Positions 26,036 through 34,116 of a stretch of 64,000 nucleotides of DNA are shown here, piece by piece; within the stretch, counting starts at the first letter, position 1; each line of letters begins with the position of its first letter. The DNA lies in the NCBI GenBank assembly GCA_910587955.1, contig CAJUNN010000006.1, positions 1 through 64,000 of the forward strand, read 5' to 3'. This DNA is from an uncultured Lachnospiraceae bacterium (GTDB lineage Bacteria > Bacillota > Clostridia > Lachnospirales > Lachnospiraceae). Under the pieces are notes generated by a model. The model was not told the DNA's origin. It saw nothing but the letters and a program-made list of their open reading frames with translations, and ran no database searches. The position numbers and the translations under genes are program-made.

Positions 26036-26137
26036 TAATTAATGAAATATTTTTTTATGACGCGGCTATTTTTCGTACAATCAACCAATTCTTCTTGCTT
26101 TAAAAGAAATATTATTTCATAAAAGAAATATTTTTTC
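26013..26137. promoter_or_regulatory. Four RpiR-operator-like repeats
   Basis: AAATATTTTTTC at 26013-26024, GAAATATTTTTTT at 26044-26056, GAAATATTATTTC at 26106-26118 and GAAATATTTTTTC at 26125-26137. They share a GAAA-N5-TTTC-like palindromic layout. The third is nearly a perfect inverted repeat. RpiR-family operators are often of the GAAAT/ATTTC kind; the gene for such a regulator is just upstream. Confidence 0.6.
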
Positions 26138-26149
26138 TTATGAATGCAC

Positions 26150-26181
26150 AAAAAAAAGACCGGATATCTATTAAAATATCC
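26150..26181 (-). terminator. Terminator after the rpiR-type gene
   Basis: GGATAT and ATATCC (about 26162-26180) form a hairpin; on the minus strand it is followed by a run of eight or nine T. It separates the regulator transcript from the PTS promoter. Confidence 0.65.
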
Positions 26182-26238
26182 AGCCTTCCGTCTTCCCATC
26201 CGGGCAGACAGGAATTCCCGTTTATTTCCTTCACACAT

Positions 26239-27102
26239 TCAAAGCTTGTATTTACTCAGCAGCAGATCTACGTCATTGACCGCCTCGCCGCTTTCTTCTC
26301 CGTTCAGATTGTCCACAATCATGTGATAATTTTTAACGGCAAAAAGCAGGGCATCATTGACGGCAAATTCCAGAAGATGAGAATCCGGCCGCATACCGGA
26401 CATGGGATTGTCTTTTTTCTCCAGCACCCGCAGCACGCAATCTGCATGTTCCACCAGCGGTTTATTCAGCTCCCCGGTCACAATTATGATTTTCATCCTC
26501 TTTTTATGCGCCAGTTCTACCGCCCGGATAACTTGTGTGGAAGACCCCGATCTGGAAATTGCATAGATTACGTCGTTGCAGCTTCCCAGGGAAATATGAT
26601 TGAAGAATTGTTCCGGCAATATGGAATAGGTGCATTTCTGTCCGTTTCTCTCCAGCCGGAACCCCAAGTCCCAAACAATGGGAATATTATTTCCTACGCT
26701 GACGATATGTATCGTCTCCGCCTTAATCAGCAAATCAGCGGCTTTCAGAAGCGCTTCCGTACTCACCGATTCAAAAAGTCCCTGGATCCGCTCGCTGTCG
26801 CCGGCAAAAATCTGCCGGGAAGATACCGGTATCCCCGTGGCCGGCCGGGGAGACTTATACTGCCCTGCATCCCGGGACATCAAAAGCCGCATCTGGAAAT
26901 AACCGTCATACCCCAGGTGCTTGCACATCCGCACCACCGTAGCCTCACTGGCTCCGCTTTTGTGCGCCAGTTCCGAAACACTCAGCATCACCACTTCCTG
27001 CCGATTCTCTAAAATGTATTTGGCCACTTTTTTCTCTGCGGAAAACAGTTCCTCATACATCTGCCGGATATTGTCAACGACCGAAATCTCTATACGTTCC
27101 AT
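26239..27102 (-). CDS. RpiR/MurR-family transcriptional regulator
   Basis: Sugar-phosphate-responsive regulator, 287 aa. N-terminal helix-turn-helix (about 1-75, with LSVSELAHKSGASEATVVRMCKHLG split over helices) is followed by a SIS sugar-isomerase sensor domain (about 125-260: DLLIKAETIHIVSVGNN, then SRSGSSTQVIRA). It lies directly upstream of the PTS unit in the same direction, with a terminator and repeated operator-like sites between, so it very likely controls that unit. Activator or repressor is not decided; an operator within the promoter spacer favours repression. Confidence 0.9.
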   Translation of the reverse strand: MERIEISVVDNIRQMYEELFSAEKKVAKYILENRQEVVMLSVSELAHKSGASEATVVRMCKHLGYDGYFQMRLLMSRDAGQYKSPRPATGIPVSSRQIFAGDSERIQGLFESVSTEALLKAADLLIKAETIHIVSVGNNIPIVWDLGFRLERNGQKCTYSILPEQFFNHISLGSCNDVIYAISRSGSSTQVIRAVELAHKKRMKIIIVTGELNKPLVEHADCVLRVLEKKDNPMSGMRPDSHLLEFAVNDALLFAVKNYHMIVDNLNGEESGEAVNDVDLLLSKYKL

Positions 27103-27132
27103 CTATATTTACAACTCTCGCTTTCAGCACTT

Positions 27133-28293
27133 TTAACAGTCACTTGTTTTTTCTATTATACCTGTTTTCCTGCTGCGTTGACAAGTGTTTCCATTCACAA
27201 CTTTCCCTTGCTTTTCTGCATGCTCCAAAAGCCTCCGCAAAGGATTCCCCCATTCTCCCAGGCTCTCCGGCTCCACCGTACATACCACTTCCCTGCAGGC
27301 ATCCAGCTGCTTTTGCGCCCGCAAGATCACCTCTTCCTCCGCAGCGGAAAAAGGAGGCACGGCGATCACGGCAGAAGCCAGGGCTCTGGCTGCCGGATAA
27401 TCCAGATCATTTTCCCATAGGATACCAGTGGCAAAGGGAATCCCGGCCCGCTGCAGGTGGCGGTACACAGGTGTTCCCTTTCCGTTTCCAGCCAGCACAA
27501 ATACCTCCGGTACACCTTTCACCGGTTCCAGCTCCAGGCTTCCCGTGAGCGGTTCAAAGGAGCCGGCTGTAATCTCATAGAGTTCCGGGATATAACCCGG
27601 CGTGAAAATCTCCTCCGGCGGACCGAACCGGTCTACTTTATCCCCCCGTACACAGACAATCTGATGGGAAATACGCTCTGCAAGATCCAGTTCATGCAGG
27701 GACATAATTACGGATAGTTTTCTCCTCCGGGACATATTTTGGAGAATCGATAGAAACTCCAGCTTATAGCGGATATCCAGAAAAGAAGTCGGCTCATCCA
27801 GCACAATGATATCCGGCTCCTGGCAGATGGCCCGGGCCAGCATGACACGCTGCTTCTGGCCGTCGCTGGTCTTTGAGAAATCACGCTCTTCCAGCTCTTC
27901 AATGTGAACCAGCTCCATGGCTTCCCGCACCATCCGATGGTCCTCTTTCCCCAAAATTCCGAATTTTCCCGTATAGGGATACCGGCCTGTAGCCACCACA
28001 TCCCTGCAGGTCATCAGCTCCGGGCGCACCCGGTCTGTGAGAACCACCGACAATTTCCGGGACAATTCTTTTCCCGTCATCTCCCCCATCCGTCTGCCGT
28101 CCAATACAGCTACGCCTCCCAAAGGCTCCAACTGCCGGATGATGCTTTTTAAAATAGTAGTTTTCCCCGCGCCGTTGGGCCCGATCAGGGTGAGGATTTC
28201 CCCCCGTTTCAGCTGGATTTTAATATTTTTAATCAACGGAATCCCATGATAGCCTACCGTCAGGCCTTCTGTATAAAAATAAAATTCTTCCAT
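27133..28293 (-). CDS. ABC transporter ATP-binding protein (BtuD/FhuC type) with C-terminal domain
   Basis: ATPase of a cobalamin/iron-chelate type importer. Walker A GPNGAGKTT (38-46), a variant signature TSDGQKQR (142-149, usual LSGGQ altered) and Walker B VLDEPT (164-169). After about residue 250 there are 135 extra residues (EVFVLAGNGKGTPVYRHL and following) with an alpha/beta look, absent from ordinary FhuC/BtuD of about 255 aa. It is last of the riboswitch-controlled unit. The rpiR promoter lies inside its 3' end. Cobamide specificity is inferred from the riboswitch. Confidence 0.85.
   Translation of the reverse strand: MEEFYFYTEGLTVGYHGIPLIKNIKIQLKRGEILTLIGPNGAGKTTILKSIIRQLEPLGGVAVLDGRRMGEMTGKELSRKLSVVLTDRVRPELMTCRDVVATGRYPYTGKFGILGKEDHRMVREAMELVHIEELEERDFSKTSDGQKQRVMLARAICQEPDIIVLDEPTSFLDIRYKLEFLSILQNMSRRRKLSVIMSLHELDLAERISHQIVCVRGDKVDRFGPPEEIFTPGYIPELYEITAGSFEPLTGSLELEPVKGVPEVFVLAGNGKGTPVYRHLQRAGIPFATGILWENDLDYPAARALASAVIAVPPFSAAEEEVILRAQKQLDACREVVCTVEPESLGEWGNPLRRLLEHAEKQGKVVNGNTCQRSRKTGIIEKTSDC
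27155..27184 (-). promoter_or_regulatory. Promoter of the rpiR-type gene
   Basis: Minus strand TTGTCA (27179-27184), 18-bp spacer, TATAAT (27155-27160), within the last codons of the ABC ATPase gene. Gives the regulator its own start of transcription. Confidence 0.6.
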
Positions 28294-28299
28294 CCCTTC

Positions 28300-29316
28300 C
28301 TACTCCGCCTTCTCCTTCTTACCGCGTATCATCATAAAGATCACCACCGGAGCGCCGAACACAGCCGTCACTGTGCTGATGCTCAGCTCCGTAGGGGCAA
28401 ACAGCACCCGGGCCAGCAGATCACAGAACAGACAGAACACCGCCCCTCCCAGAAAGCAGCCGGGAATCAAAAGCAGGGGCCTGGAAGTTCCGAACAGCCG
28501 CTTCACCAGATGGGGAACCGCAATTCCCACAAAGGAAACCGGACCTGCAAAGGCTGTGACACAGGCTGACAGTACACTGGACAGCAGCACCAGAAAGGTA
28601 CGGAACAGAGGAATGTTCAGCCCCATATTCTGTGCATAAGCCTCCCCCATCTGGTAGGCGCTGATGGGCTTGGACATAAGAAACACACAGAAAGAGGCTG
28701 TAAAAATCACAGCCGCCAAAACCATGATATTTTCCCAGCTGATGCCGGAGAAACTGCCCTTCGACCAGTTGTGCAGATTCACAATATCCGCATCCTCCGC
28801 AAAGGTCACTACAAAATCCGTGATGGCGGAGCAGATATAACCAATCATTACGCCGCTTACAATCAACATGGACATACGGTCCATGACCCGGGCCATCAAA
28901 AGCACAAACCCCATGGAAATCATAGCTCCCACAAAAGCTGCTCCAATCAGGGCCAGGGAGCTGAGCCGGAGGGCCTGTCCCAGAAAAAACACCATCACCA
29001 GGGACACAGTCAGCTTGGCCCCAGAGGAAATCCCCAGGATAAACGGACCTGCAATGGGATTATGGAAAAAAGTCTGCAGCATATAGCCGGACAAAGCAAG
29101 CCCTCCGCCCAGAATAGCTGCTGCCAGAGCTCTTGGAAACCGGATCTGCAGAATAATATCCGAATAAACCGGATCCGATGCTCTTCCTCCCAAAATCCGG
29201 ATCACCTGGGAAAAGGGGATGGCCACACTCCCGGCGCACAGATTCACCGCCAGGAAAAACAGTACCAGGATTGTCAAAATAATAAATGCAGCCGTATTCC
29301 GTCTTTTTTCCATCAT
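28300..29316 (-). CDS. FecCD/BtuC-type ABC transporter permease
   Basis: Membrane channel of a corrinoid or iron-chelate importer, 338 aa with about nine to ten helices. Family marks: LRFPRALAAAILGGGLALSG-type segment near the N-terminus (here QIRFPRALAAAILGGG), the PLRGP-equivalent FVGIAVPHLVKRLFG coupling loop and the C-terminal ELSISTVTAVFGAPVVIFMM. Its start abuts the stop of the binding-protein gene; the second ATG has better spacing to GGAG. Substrate inferred from the upstream cobalamin riboswitch. Confidence 0.88.
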   Translation of the reverse strand: MMEKRRNTAAFIILTILVLFFLAVNLCAGSVAIPFSQVIRILGGRASDPVYSDIILQIRFPRALAAAILGGGLALSGYMLQTFFHNPIAGPFILGISSGAKLTVSLVMVFFLGQALRLSSLALIGAAFVGAMISMGFVLLMARVMDRMSMLIVSGVMIGYICSAITDFVVTFAEDADIVNLHNWSKGSFSGISWENIMVLAAVIFTASFCVFLMSKPISAYQMGEAYAQNMGLNIPLFRTFLVLLSSVLSACVTAFAGPVSFVGIAVPHLVKRLFGTSRPLLLIPGCFLGGAVFCLFCDLLARVLFAPTELSISTVTAVFGAPVVIFMMIRGKKEKAE

Positions 29317-30465
29317 TTACTCCAATCGGTAAAGGTAAGTCATCTCTGAATCCTGCCCTGCCAGCATCTTATGTATGTCCGAAATAATCGTTCCCAGCTC
29401 CATGGAAGACTGGTAAATATTTTTCGTGGTACAGAATACATTTCCTTCTTGTACCGCCTTAAAATTCTCCAAAAGCCTGCTCTTTGCCAGAAGTTCCTCC
29501 ACTGCGGATAATTCACCCTCAATGGTGCTGTTGTATATAATGTAATCTGCATCCCGGGCAGCCGCATAAAATTCTTCCATCTGCATAGTTACCGTAGAAG
29601 AAGCGGAATCTTCATCATCTCCCAAGTTTGCAAATACATAATTTCCGCCTGCCAGCTCAATCATCTTCGGCAGATAATCCGAGGATTTGCGCACATTTGC
29701 TTCCCCATTGGTAGTAATATAAAAAAAGGCTACCGTCTTTCCAAAGGGCTCTCCTCCGCTGACCGCCAGAAACGCCTCCTTCTGTTTTTCAAAGGCAGCA
29801 TGGGCTTCCTCCTCCCGTCCGGTCAGAAGTCCATATAGCTTCACCCATTCCGTCCGTCCCAAAGGCTCCGGCTCATAGCTGGAATAATCCACCAGTACCG
29901 GTATCCCGAATTTCTCCAGCTGTTCCCGGACCTCCGGCGTGTGGTAAATCATGGTATTCTCAATCGCCAGGCCGCAGTCTTCCGACAAAATCCGTTCGTA
30001 ATCGGGGGCCGCATAGCTTCCTGCATAAAGGATTTCTTCCCGCTCCATGGCTTCCCTGGCCTCTGCAATGTACCAGGAATCTGTCTTTAAAGAGGAAAAC
30101 CGGATTGCATCCAGGGCGTCCGCAGCAACAAACATATCCATTACTGCAGAGGCAGACAGATAAATATGTTCCAGAGGCTGCTGCAGAACCGTGATGTCCG
30201 GCTCCAGCCCTGAGGGAAGCTCCTTTCCCTCCGGAACCAGCAGATACCTTCCGTCCCTGGCAACGGTAATCAGGGCATACCCCTCTTCATAGTAATCTAC
30301 CGCAAATTCTTCTGCATAGGAAAGTTCCATACTGTGATCAAAGGTGAGATCGGCGCTAATATCCCTGCTCCTCGCTTCCATATCCGTTTCCTGCCGTTTG
30401 CCGCAGGCCGCAGCTGCGGCAAGCATCACCATACACAGACCAATAACCGCCAGTTTCTTCTTCAT
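29317..30465 (-). CDS. ABC transporter substrate-binding lipoprotein (BtuF/FecB-like)
   Basis: Extracytoplasmic binding protein, 382 aa. It has a lipoprotein signal with Cys21 (LAAAAAC) and then a class III (Peripla_BP_2) fold: two lobes joined by a long helix. The ATG overlaps the upstream stop (ATGA). It belongs with the FecCD-type permease and ATPase after it. Cobalamin, another cobamide, or a metal-tetrapyrrole is the likely ligand because the whole unit sits behind a cobalamin riboswitch; sequence alone does not decide. Confidence 0.85.
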   Translation of the reverse strand: MKKKLAVIGLCMVMLAAAAACGKRQETDMEARSRDISADLTFDHSMELSYAEEFAVDYYEEGYALITVARDGRYLLVPEGKELPSGLEPDITVLQQPLEHIYLSASAVMDMFVAADALDAIRFSSLKTDSWYIAEAREAMEREEILYAGSYAAPDYERILSEDCGLAIENTMIYHTPEVREQLEKFGIPVLVDYSSYEPEPLGRTEWVKLYGLLTGREEEAHAAFEKQKEAFLAVSGGEPFGKTVAFFYITTNGEANVRKSSDYLPKMIELAGGNYVFANLGDDEDSASSTVTMQMEEFYAAARDADYIIYNSTIEGELSAVEELLAKSRLLENFKAVQEGNVFCTTKNIYQSSMELGTIISDIHKMLAGQDSEMTYLYRLE

Positions 30466-31031
30466 CTCCCAGCATTCCTTCTTTTCTTTGATACGAAAGA
30501 CACCACGGCACAGATCCCGATAATTACAAACACCATGTAGACCATGCGCTGGGCCGCAGCCTGGGGCGTCTGATTTTTTGACATAATTCCCTCTGAGAGA
30601 AATGTCAGCTGGTATGTAATCTCATGGGGCGTACTCATAGCCGTGGTATCGGCAATAACTTCCACGGGCTCGTTAAAAGCGGTAATCGGAATCTCAAAAG
30701 TGGAATAGCCTTCTTCCTGGATGGGAAGATATTTCTTCCCGTCCACCAGCATATAGTCATAGTGAGAACTGCTCCACTCGATCCGGGCGTAGGCGTGTCC
30801 GTCCATAACGGACATTCCGGCCGGGGAGGTCACCGTAGTTCTTCCGGTTCCGCCTTCCAGCTTCACCTCTATGGCATACTCTCCATCCTCCATCTCAATC
30901 AGAGCTGCCTGAGGGCCCGCCTCTTCCTTCTCTGCACCCCAAACAGGCAGACAGGACCATGCAAGGCTTCCCCACAGAAAAATCCCCCATGCCGCCGCCT
31001 TTATCCAATGAAACCGTTTTCCTCTTCTCAT
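30462..31031 (-). CDS. Surface-exposed beta-domain protein with C-terminal membrane anchor (NEAT-like)
   Basis: 189 aa: N-terminal signal peptide (about 1-33), one beta-rich domain (about 45-145), and a C-terminal membrane helix (163-182) with a basic tail, so the domain faces outside. The domain pattern (DGEYAIEVKL, SVMDGHAYARIEWSSSHYDYMLVDG, FEIPI) resembles heme-binding NEAT domains in strand order and in the S..Y.Y cluster (87-93), but I cannot confirm membership. Coupled to the binding-protein gene by ATGA overlap. Probable role: capturing or relaying a tetrapyrrole at the cell surface. Confidence 0.65.
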   Translation of the reverse strand: MRRGKRFHWIKAAAWGIFLWGSLAWSCLPVWGAEKEEAGPQAALIEMEDGEYAIEVKLEGGTGRTTVTSPAGMSVMDGHAYARIEWSSSHYDYMLVDGKKYLPIQEEGYSTFEIPITAFNEPVEVIADTTAMSTPHEITYQLTFLSEGIMSKNQTPQAAAQRMVYMVFVIIGICAVVSFVSKKRRNAGR

Positions 31032-31063
31032 ACCCGCTTCTCCATTCGCAAATACAAATCTGA

Positions 31064-31100
31064 GGCTGCCGCAAAAGAAAGTTCTGTTTTTGCAGCAGCC
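31064..31100 (-). repeat. Intercistronic hairpin, copy 2 of a dispersed stem-loop
   Basis: GGCTGCCGCAAAA (31064-31076) pairs with TTTTGCAGCAGCC (31088-31100), 13 bp with one wobble. Its minus-strand arms match those of the terminator at 9299-9343. No T-run follows, so it may stabilise or process the message rather than stop it. Confidence 0.5.
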
Positions 31101-31134
31101 CCCAAATTTTCAATCATCGCAAGCCAAGCCGTTT

Positions 31135-31689
31135 CTATTCCGTCTTTTGGGGATTTGAAACTATCACCTTGTGATCATACCATGTCCCCTTGGTTCCAAT
31201 AAGAGCCAAATCAAATTCTTCCTCCAGTACCGGAACCGGGATGTCGAATCCGTATACTTCTTCCGTCATGCCGTCGCTATATGTAACCGAATCTGTCGTC
31301 GGCTCCAAAAGCTCTGCGCCCTCCTTCCGGGCGTCCTCCGCCAATCCCGGAAACAGATTTACAATATTCTTAGAGGCCAGGGAAACATGAAGCATCATCT
31401 CCCCCTTCTCTACGGTCAGGGTTCCCTTCCCGCCGCAAGCCTCGCTCACATGAAACATTCCGCTGTCCGTGTCGAAATCTGCCGTATACACCCCGTCTTC
31501 CAAAACAACCGCCGGTGCTGCCGGTTCACGTTCCGGCGCTTCCGTTTCTTCTTCCGTAAGCGCCGTATTCCCGCTTTCCTCTGCGCTCTGCGCAGTTTCC
31601 TTATTTTCCCCGCCGCCTGCAGAACAGCCTGTCAGCAGCACTCCGGCCAGAACGGCCGTACAAACCAACCCGATGATTTTTCTCTTCAT
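31135..31689 (-). CDS. Lipoprotein with NEAT-like beta domain
   Basis: 184 aa: lipoprotein signal with Cys22 (LLTGC), an acidic Glu/Thr/Pro-rich linker (23-60) and a beta-rich domain (62-180) starting DGVYTADFDTDSGMFHV and ending GTKGTWYDHKVIVSNP. The domain has the same opening (DG-Y) and general size as that of the next gene but a different body, with GAELLEPTTDSVTYSDGM in the middle. Function unknown; riboswitch control and neighbours suggest corrinoid or tetrapyrrole handling at the cell surface. A 13-bp hairpin lies between it and the next gene. Confidence 0.65.
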   Translation of the reverse strand: MKRKIIGLVCTAVLAGVLLTGCSAGGGENKETAQSAEESGNTALTEEETEAPEREPAAPAVVLEDGVYTADFDTDSGMFHVSEACGGKGTLTVEKGEMMLHVSLASKNIVNLFPGLAEDARKEGAELLEPTTDSVTYSDGMTEEVYGFDIPVPVLEEEFDLALIGTKGTWYDHKVIVSNPQKTE

Positions 31690-31705
31690 TCTTTTCTATC
31701 CCTTG

Positions 31706-32926
31706 CTACTCCATAACTGCAGCCGTATGGGCCACATACAAATCCTGGATTGCCGGAATCTGTCCAAGCCCTACGATCTGCGTATCTACGCTGTCAAATT
31801 TGCCGGACGCCATAAACATGCTCTTCCAGGAATCCTCCTCGTCTCCGGCCATATCATTGTTGGCATGGTCGCCGGCTACTACCATGAGGGGACGAAGAAC
31901 GACTTTCTTATATCCTCCTTCTGCAGCCGCATCGATCACGGTTTCGCAGGCTGTTTCCTCCGGCTCTCCCTCGACCGTTCCGATAAATACATTGTCATAT
32001 CCCAAATCCTCCATCTGGGTCTGCATCTGGCTGTAGGAAACCTTGGCCGTATGGGAAGTCCCATGTCCCAGGAATACAAACGCAACGCCGTCTTCCCTGG
32101 CCGCGTCCAGGCTGTCGTAACCCGCATCTTTGACAGCTTCCGCTGTAACCGCCTCTGCTACCGCCTTCTTATCCTCGTTGATAACCGTTGCGTCAGAACC
32201 GACCTCCCCCAGAAGAGGTTCTGCAATCTTCACAGATTCAAACTTGTCCTGATATGCCTCAATAGCCTCTGTCAGCTCGTCATACTCTGCGCCGTGCATC
32301 AAATGCGTGGGCTGCACCACAAGATTTTTCACTCCGTTGGCCACCGCACGCTCCAGAGCCTGATCCATATTGTCAATTTTCTCTCCGTCTCTGGCCTGAA
32401 TGTGATTGATAATAATCTGAGCCGTAAAAGCTCTTCTCACAGACCAGTCGGGATAAGCCGCTTTCAGGGCGTCTTCAATACCTTTTACATCCGCAGCCCG
32501 GCTGTCATTGAAAGAAGTACCAAAGCTGACCACCAAAAGTTCATTCTCTCCAATCTCATCCTGGTTCAGGGGATCGTCCTTGGAGGCGTCTCCGGTATCT
32601 CTTCCAAAATAATCCGGATCGGCATTCTCGCCTTCCACCAGTTCTTTCTGAACATCCGTCAATGCGTCCCAAGCCTCCTTTGCCGCCGCGCACTGGGCGT
32701 CTGTTTCGTCCGTTCTCTGCTGCACATAGATGGCGTCAATCAGTGCAGCTGCGTTGTCTGCTGCTTCCTGATCCGAAATGCCTTCCGGCTGTTCCGGTTC
32801 CTCAGTCTCCTGATTTTCCGCCGGGGCAGGCTCTGACGCCGGCTCTGTCTCTTTGCTTTTGCAGCCGCTTAAACAAAGGGCAAAAACCATAAGAGCCGCC
32901 AACAACAGTAACAATTTTCTTCTCAT
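31706..32926 (-). CDS. cbiK: Lipoprotein-anchored CbiK-type sirohydrochlorin cobaltochelatase
   Basis: CbiK inserts Co2+ into sirohydrochlorin in anaerobic cobalamin synthesis. This 406-aa version has a lipoprotein signal (Cys22 in LSGC), an acidic linker, and a short helical module (about 52-100, with AKEAWDALTDVQKELV as in many surface proteins) before the chelatase domain (about 128-405). Metal-site residues are kept: His208 in QPTHLMHGAEYDEL, His288 in LGHGT, His354 in VAGDHANNDMAGD. It should therefore act outside the membrane. Extracytoplasmic CbiK is known in Desulfovibrio. First gene after the riboswitch. Dechelation or binding of a tetrapyrrole is an alternative role. Confidence 0.85.
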   Translation of the reverse strand: MRRKLLLLLAALMVFALCLSGCKSKETEPASEPAPAENQETEEPEQPEGISDQEAADNAAALIDAIYVQQRTDETDAQCAAAKEAWDALTDVQKELVEGENADPDYFGRDTGDASKDDPLNQDEIGENELLVVSFGTSFNDSRAADVKGIEDALKAAYPDWSVRRAFTAQIIINHIQARDGEKIDNMDQALERAVANGVKNLVVQPTHLMHGAEYDELTEAIEAYQDKFESVKIAEPLLGEVGSDATVINEDKKAVAEAVTAEAVKDAGYDSLDAAREDGVAFVFLGHGTSHTAKVSYSQMQTQMEDLGYDNVFIGTVEGEPEETACETVIDAAAEGGYKKVVLRPLMVVAGDHANNDMAGDEEDSWKSMFMASGKFDSVDTQIVGLGQIPAIQDLYVAHTAAVME

Positions 32927-32984
32927 GTTGCTCCTCCTTCTGATTGGAACGCCGCAGGCCGTCCAAGCGTTAATAAAATATACT

Positions 32985-33012
32985 AAAAAATGCCTTCCGC
33001 AGCCGGAGGCAT
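32985..33012 (-). terminator. Riboswitch-linked intrinsic terminator
   Basis: ATGCC/TCCG (32990-32999) pairs with CGGA/GGCAT (33004-33012) with one bulged base; six T follow on the minus strand. It lies between the cobalamin aptamer and cbiK, as an expression platform would. Confidence 0.75.
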
Positions 33013-33095
33013 CCGTAAGAGGGCGCAATGATGCTTATAATTTTCCGACATCTGCGACCAGTTACTCGTGGCCTCGGAAGTGGAATCCTTCCGAA

Positions 33096-33284
33096 ACTTC
33101 TGCAGGCAGGTCTCCTGGCTTATAGATCCTCACAAAGATGCCGCCTTCCCAATCTCTCAGTGGCTTATATGGCATCCCGCTCCCTATTTACAGTGACGAG
33201 TTCGCACAGGACTTTCACCTGTTTCCCTTTTCACCACGCCGCACCGCGGCATGACACCTGCAGCCCGCTTCCTGCGAAGCTACG
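33096..33284 (-). promoter_or_regulatory. Cobalamin (B12) riboswitch
   Basis: The minus strand carries the B12 box AGCCAGGAGACCTGCC (33105-33120) and, 5' to it, GGGAAACAGGTGAAAGTCC, then ACTGTAAATAGGGAGCGGGA and GCCACTG, in the order of the cobalamin aptamer. A transcription terminator lies between it and cbiK. High cobalamin should switch off the chelatase/surface protein/ABC unit. A 7-bp hairpin (TCGGAAG/CTTCCGA, about 33073-33093) between aptamer and terminator may belong to the switching structure. Confidence 0.93.
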
Positions 33285-33289
33285 AACGT

Positions 33290-33318
33290 AATATAACACA
33301 TTGCCTGTAAAAATGCAA
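33290..33318 (-). promoter_or_regulatory. Promoter of the riboswitch transcript
   Basis: Minus strand TTGCAT (33313-33318), 17-bp spacer, TATATT (33290-33295), placing the transcript start just before the aptamer. Confidence 0.7.
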
Positions 33319-33347
33319 GGGCGCCCGGAAAAATGTTGGAAATTATA

Positions 33348-33376
33348 TTGAAAAATATTCTTATCCACCCTATAAT
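33348..33376 (+). promoter_or_regulatory. Promoter of the cbiL/ABC-2 unit
   Basis: TTGAAA (33348-33353), 17-bp spacer, TATAAT (33371-33376), about 45 bp before cbiL. It diverges from the riboswitch promoter, so cbiL itself is not behind the aptamer. Confidence 0.75.
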
Positions 33377-33420
33377 AGGTCACATGCACGAATTACCACA
33401 GACAGAGAAGGAGAATACTT

Positions 33421-34116
33421 ATGACAGGAATTTTGTATGGAACAGGCGTAGGCCCCGGGGATCCGGAACTAATGACGCTGAAATCCGTCCGCCTGATCCG
33501 GGAAAACCGGGTCATTGCCCTGCCGGGCCCTGTGGCTGCCGAAACGATAGCCTACCGCATTGCCGTTCAGGCCGTCCCGGAGCTGGCCTCCAAAACCCTG
33601 CTCTCCATAGACATGCCCATGACCCATGACCGGGAAACGATGAACCGGGGCCATGAGCTGGCCGCCCGCGAGATCGAAGGATATCTGAAACAGGGAGAAA
33701 ATGTGGTCTTTCTGACCCTGGGCGATCCAACCATCTACTCTACCTACCTTTACGTCCAGAAACGGATTGCCGCCCTGGGATACGGAACCGAACTGGTCAG
33801 CGGAATCACTTCGTTCTGCGCCGCTGCAGCCAGGACAGGCACTCCCCTGGCGGAATGGGATGAACAGCTCCACATCCTCCCCGCCGTACACCGCCTGGAC
33901 AGCGCTCTTGATCTTCCGGGAAACTATGTGCTGATGAAATCCGGCCGGAAGATGCAGGAAGTCAAAAAACGCCTTCTGGAAAGCGGAAGGGACGTAGTAA
34001 TGGTAGAAAACTGCGGAATGGAAAATGAGCACATCTACCGGGGCGCGGACGCCATTCCCGACGACGCCGGATACTACTCTCTGATCATTGCAAAGGAGCC
34101 GAAAGGAAAAGGATGA
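33421..34116 (+). CDS. cbiL: Cobalt-factor II / precorrin-2 C20-methyltransferase
   Basis: SAM-dependent tetrapyrrole methylase of corrin ring synthesis, 231 aa. It has the N-terminal GVGPGDPELMTLK motif (9-21), FLTLGDPTIYSTYLYV and the VSGITSFCAAAA segment of the CobI/CbiL group. RBS AAGGAG precedes the ATG. It stands alone: no other cbi/cob biosynthetic gene is adjacent except cbiK on the opposite strand. Its stop overlaps the start of the next ABC ATPase gene (ATGA), an unexpected partnership. Confidence 0.9.
   Translation: MTGILYGTGVGPGDPELMTLKSVRLIRENRVIALPGPVAAETIAYRIAVQAVPELASKTLLSIDMPMTHDRETMNRGHELAAREIEGYLKQGENVVFLTLGDPTIYSTYLYVQKRIAALGYGTELVSGITSFCAAAARTGTPLAEWDEQLHILPAVHRLDSALDLPGNYVLMKSGRKMQEVKKRLLESGRDVVMVENCGMENEHIYRGADAIPDDAGYYSLIIAKEPKGKG

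Noticed and set aside
31469..32836. 455-codon open frame opposite cbiK and the lipoprotein gene
   Set aside because: Antisense to genes with clear signals and motifs, no start signal and no recognisable domain.
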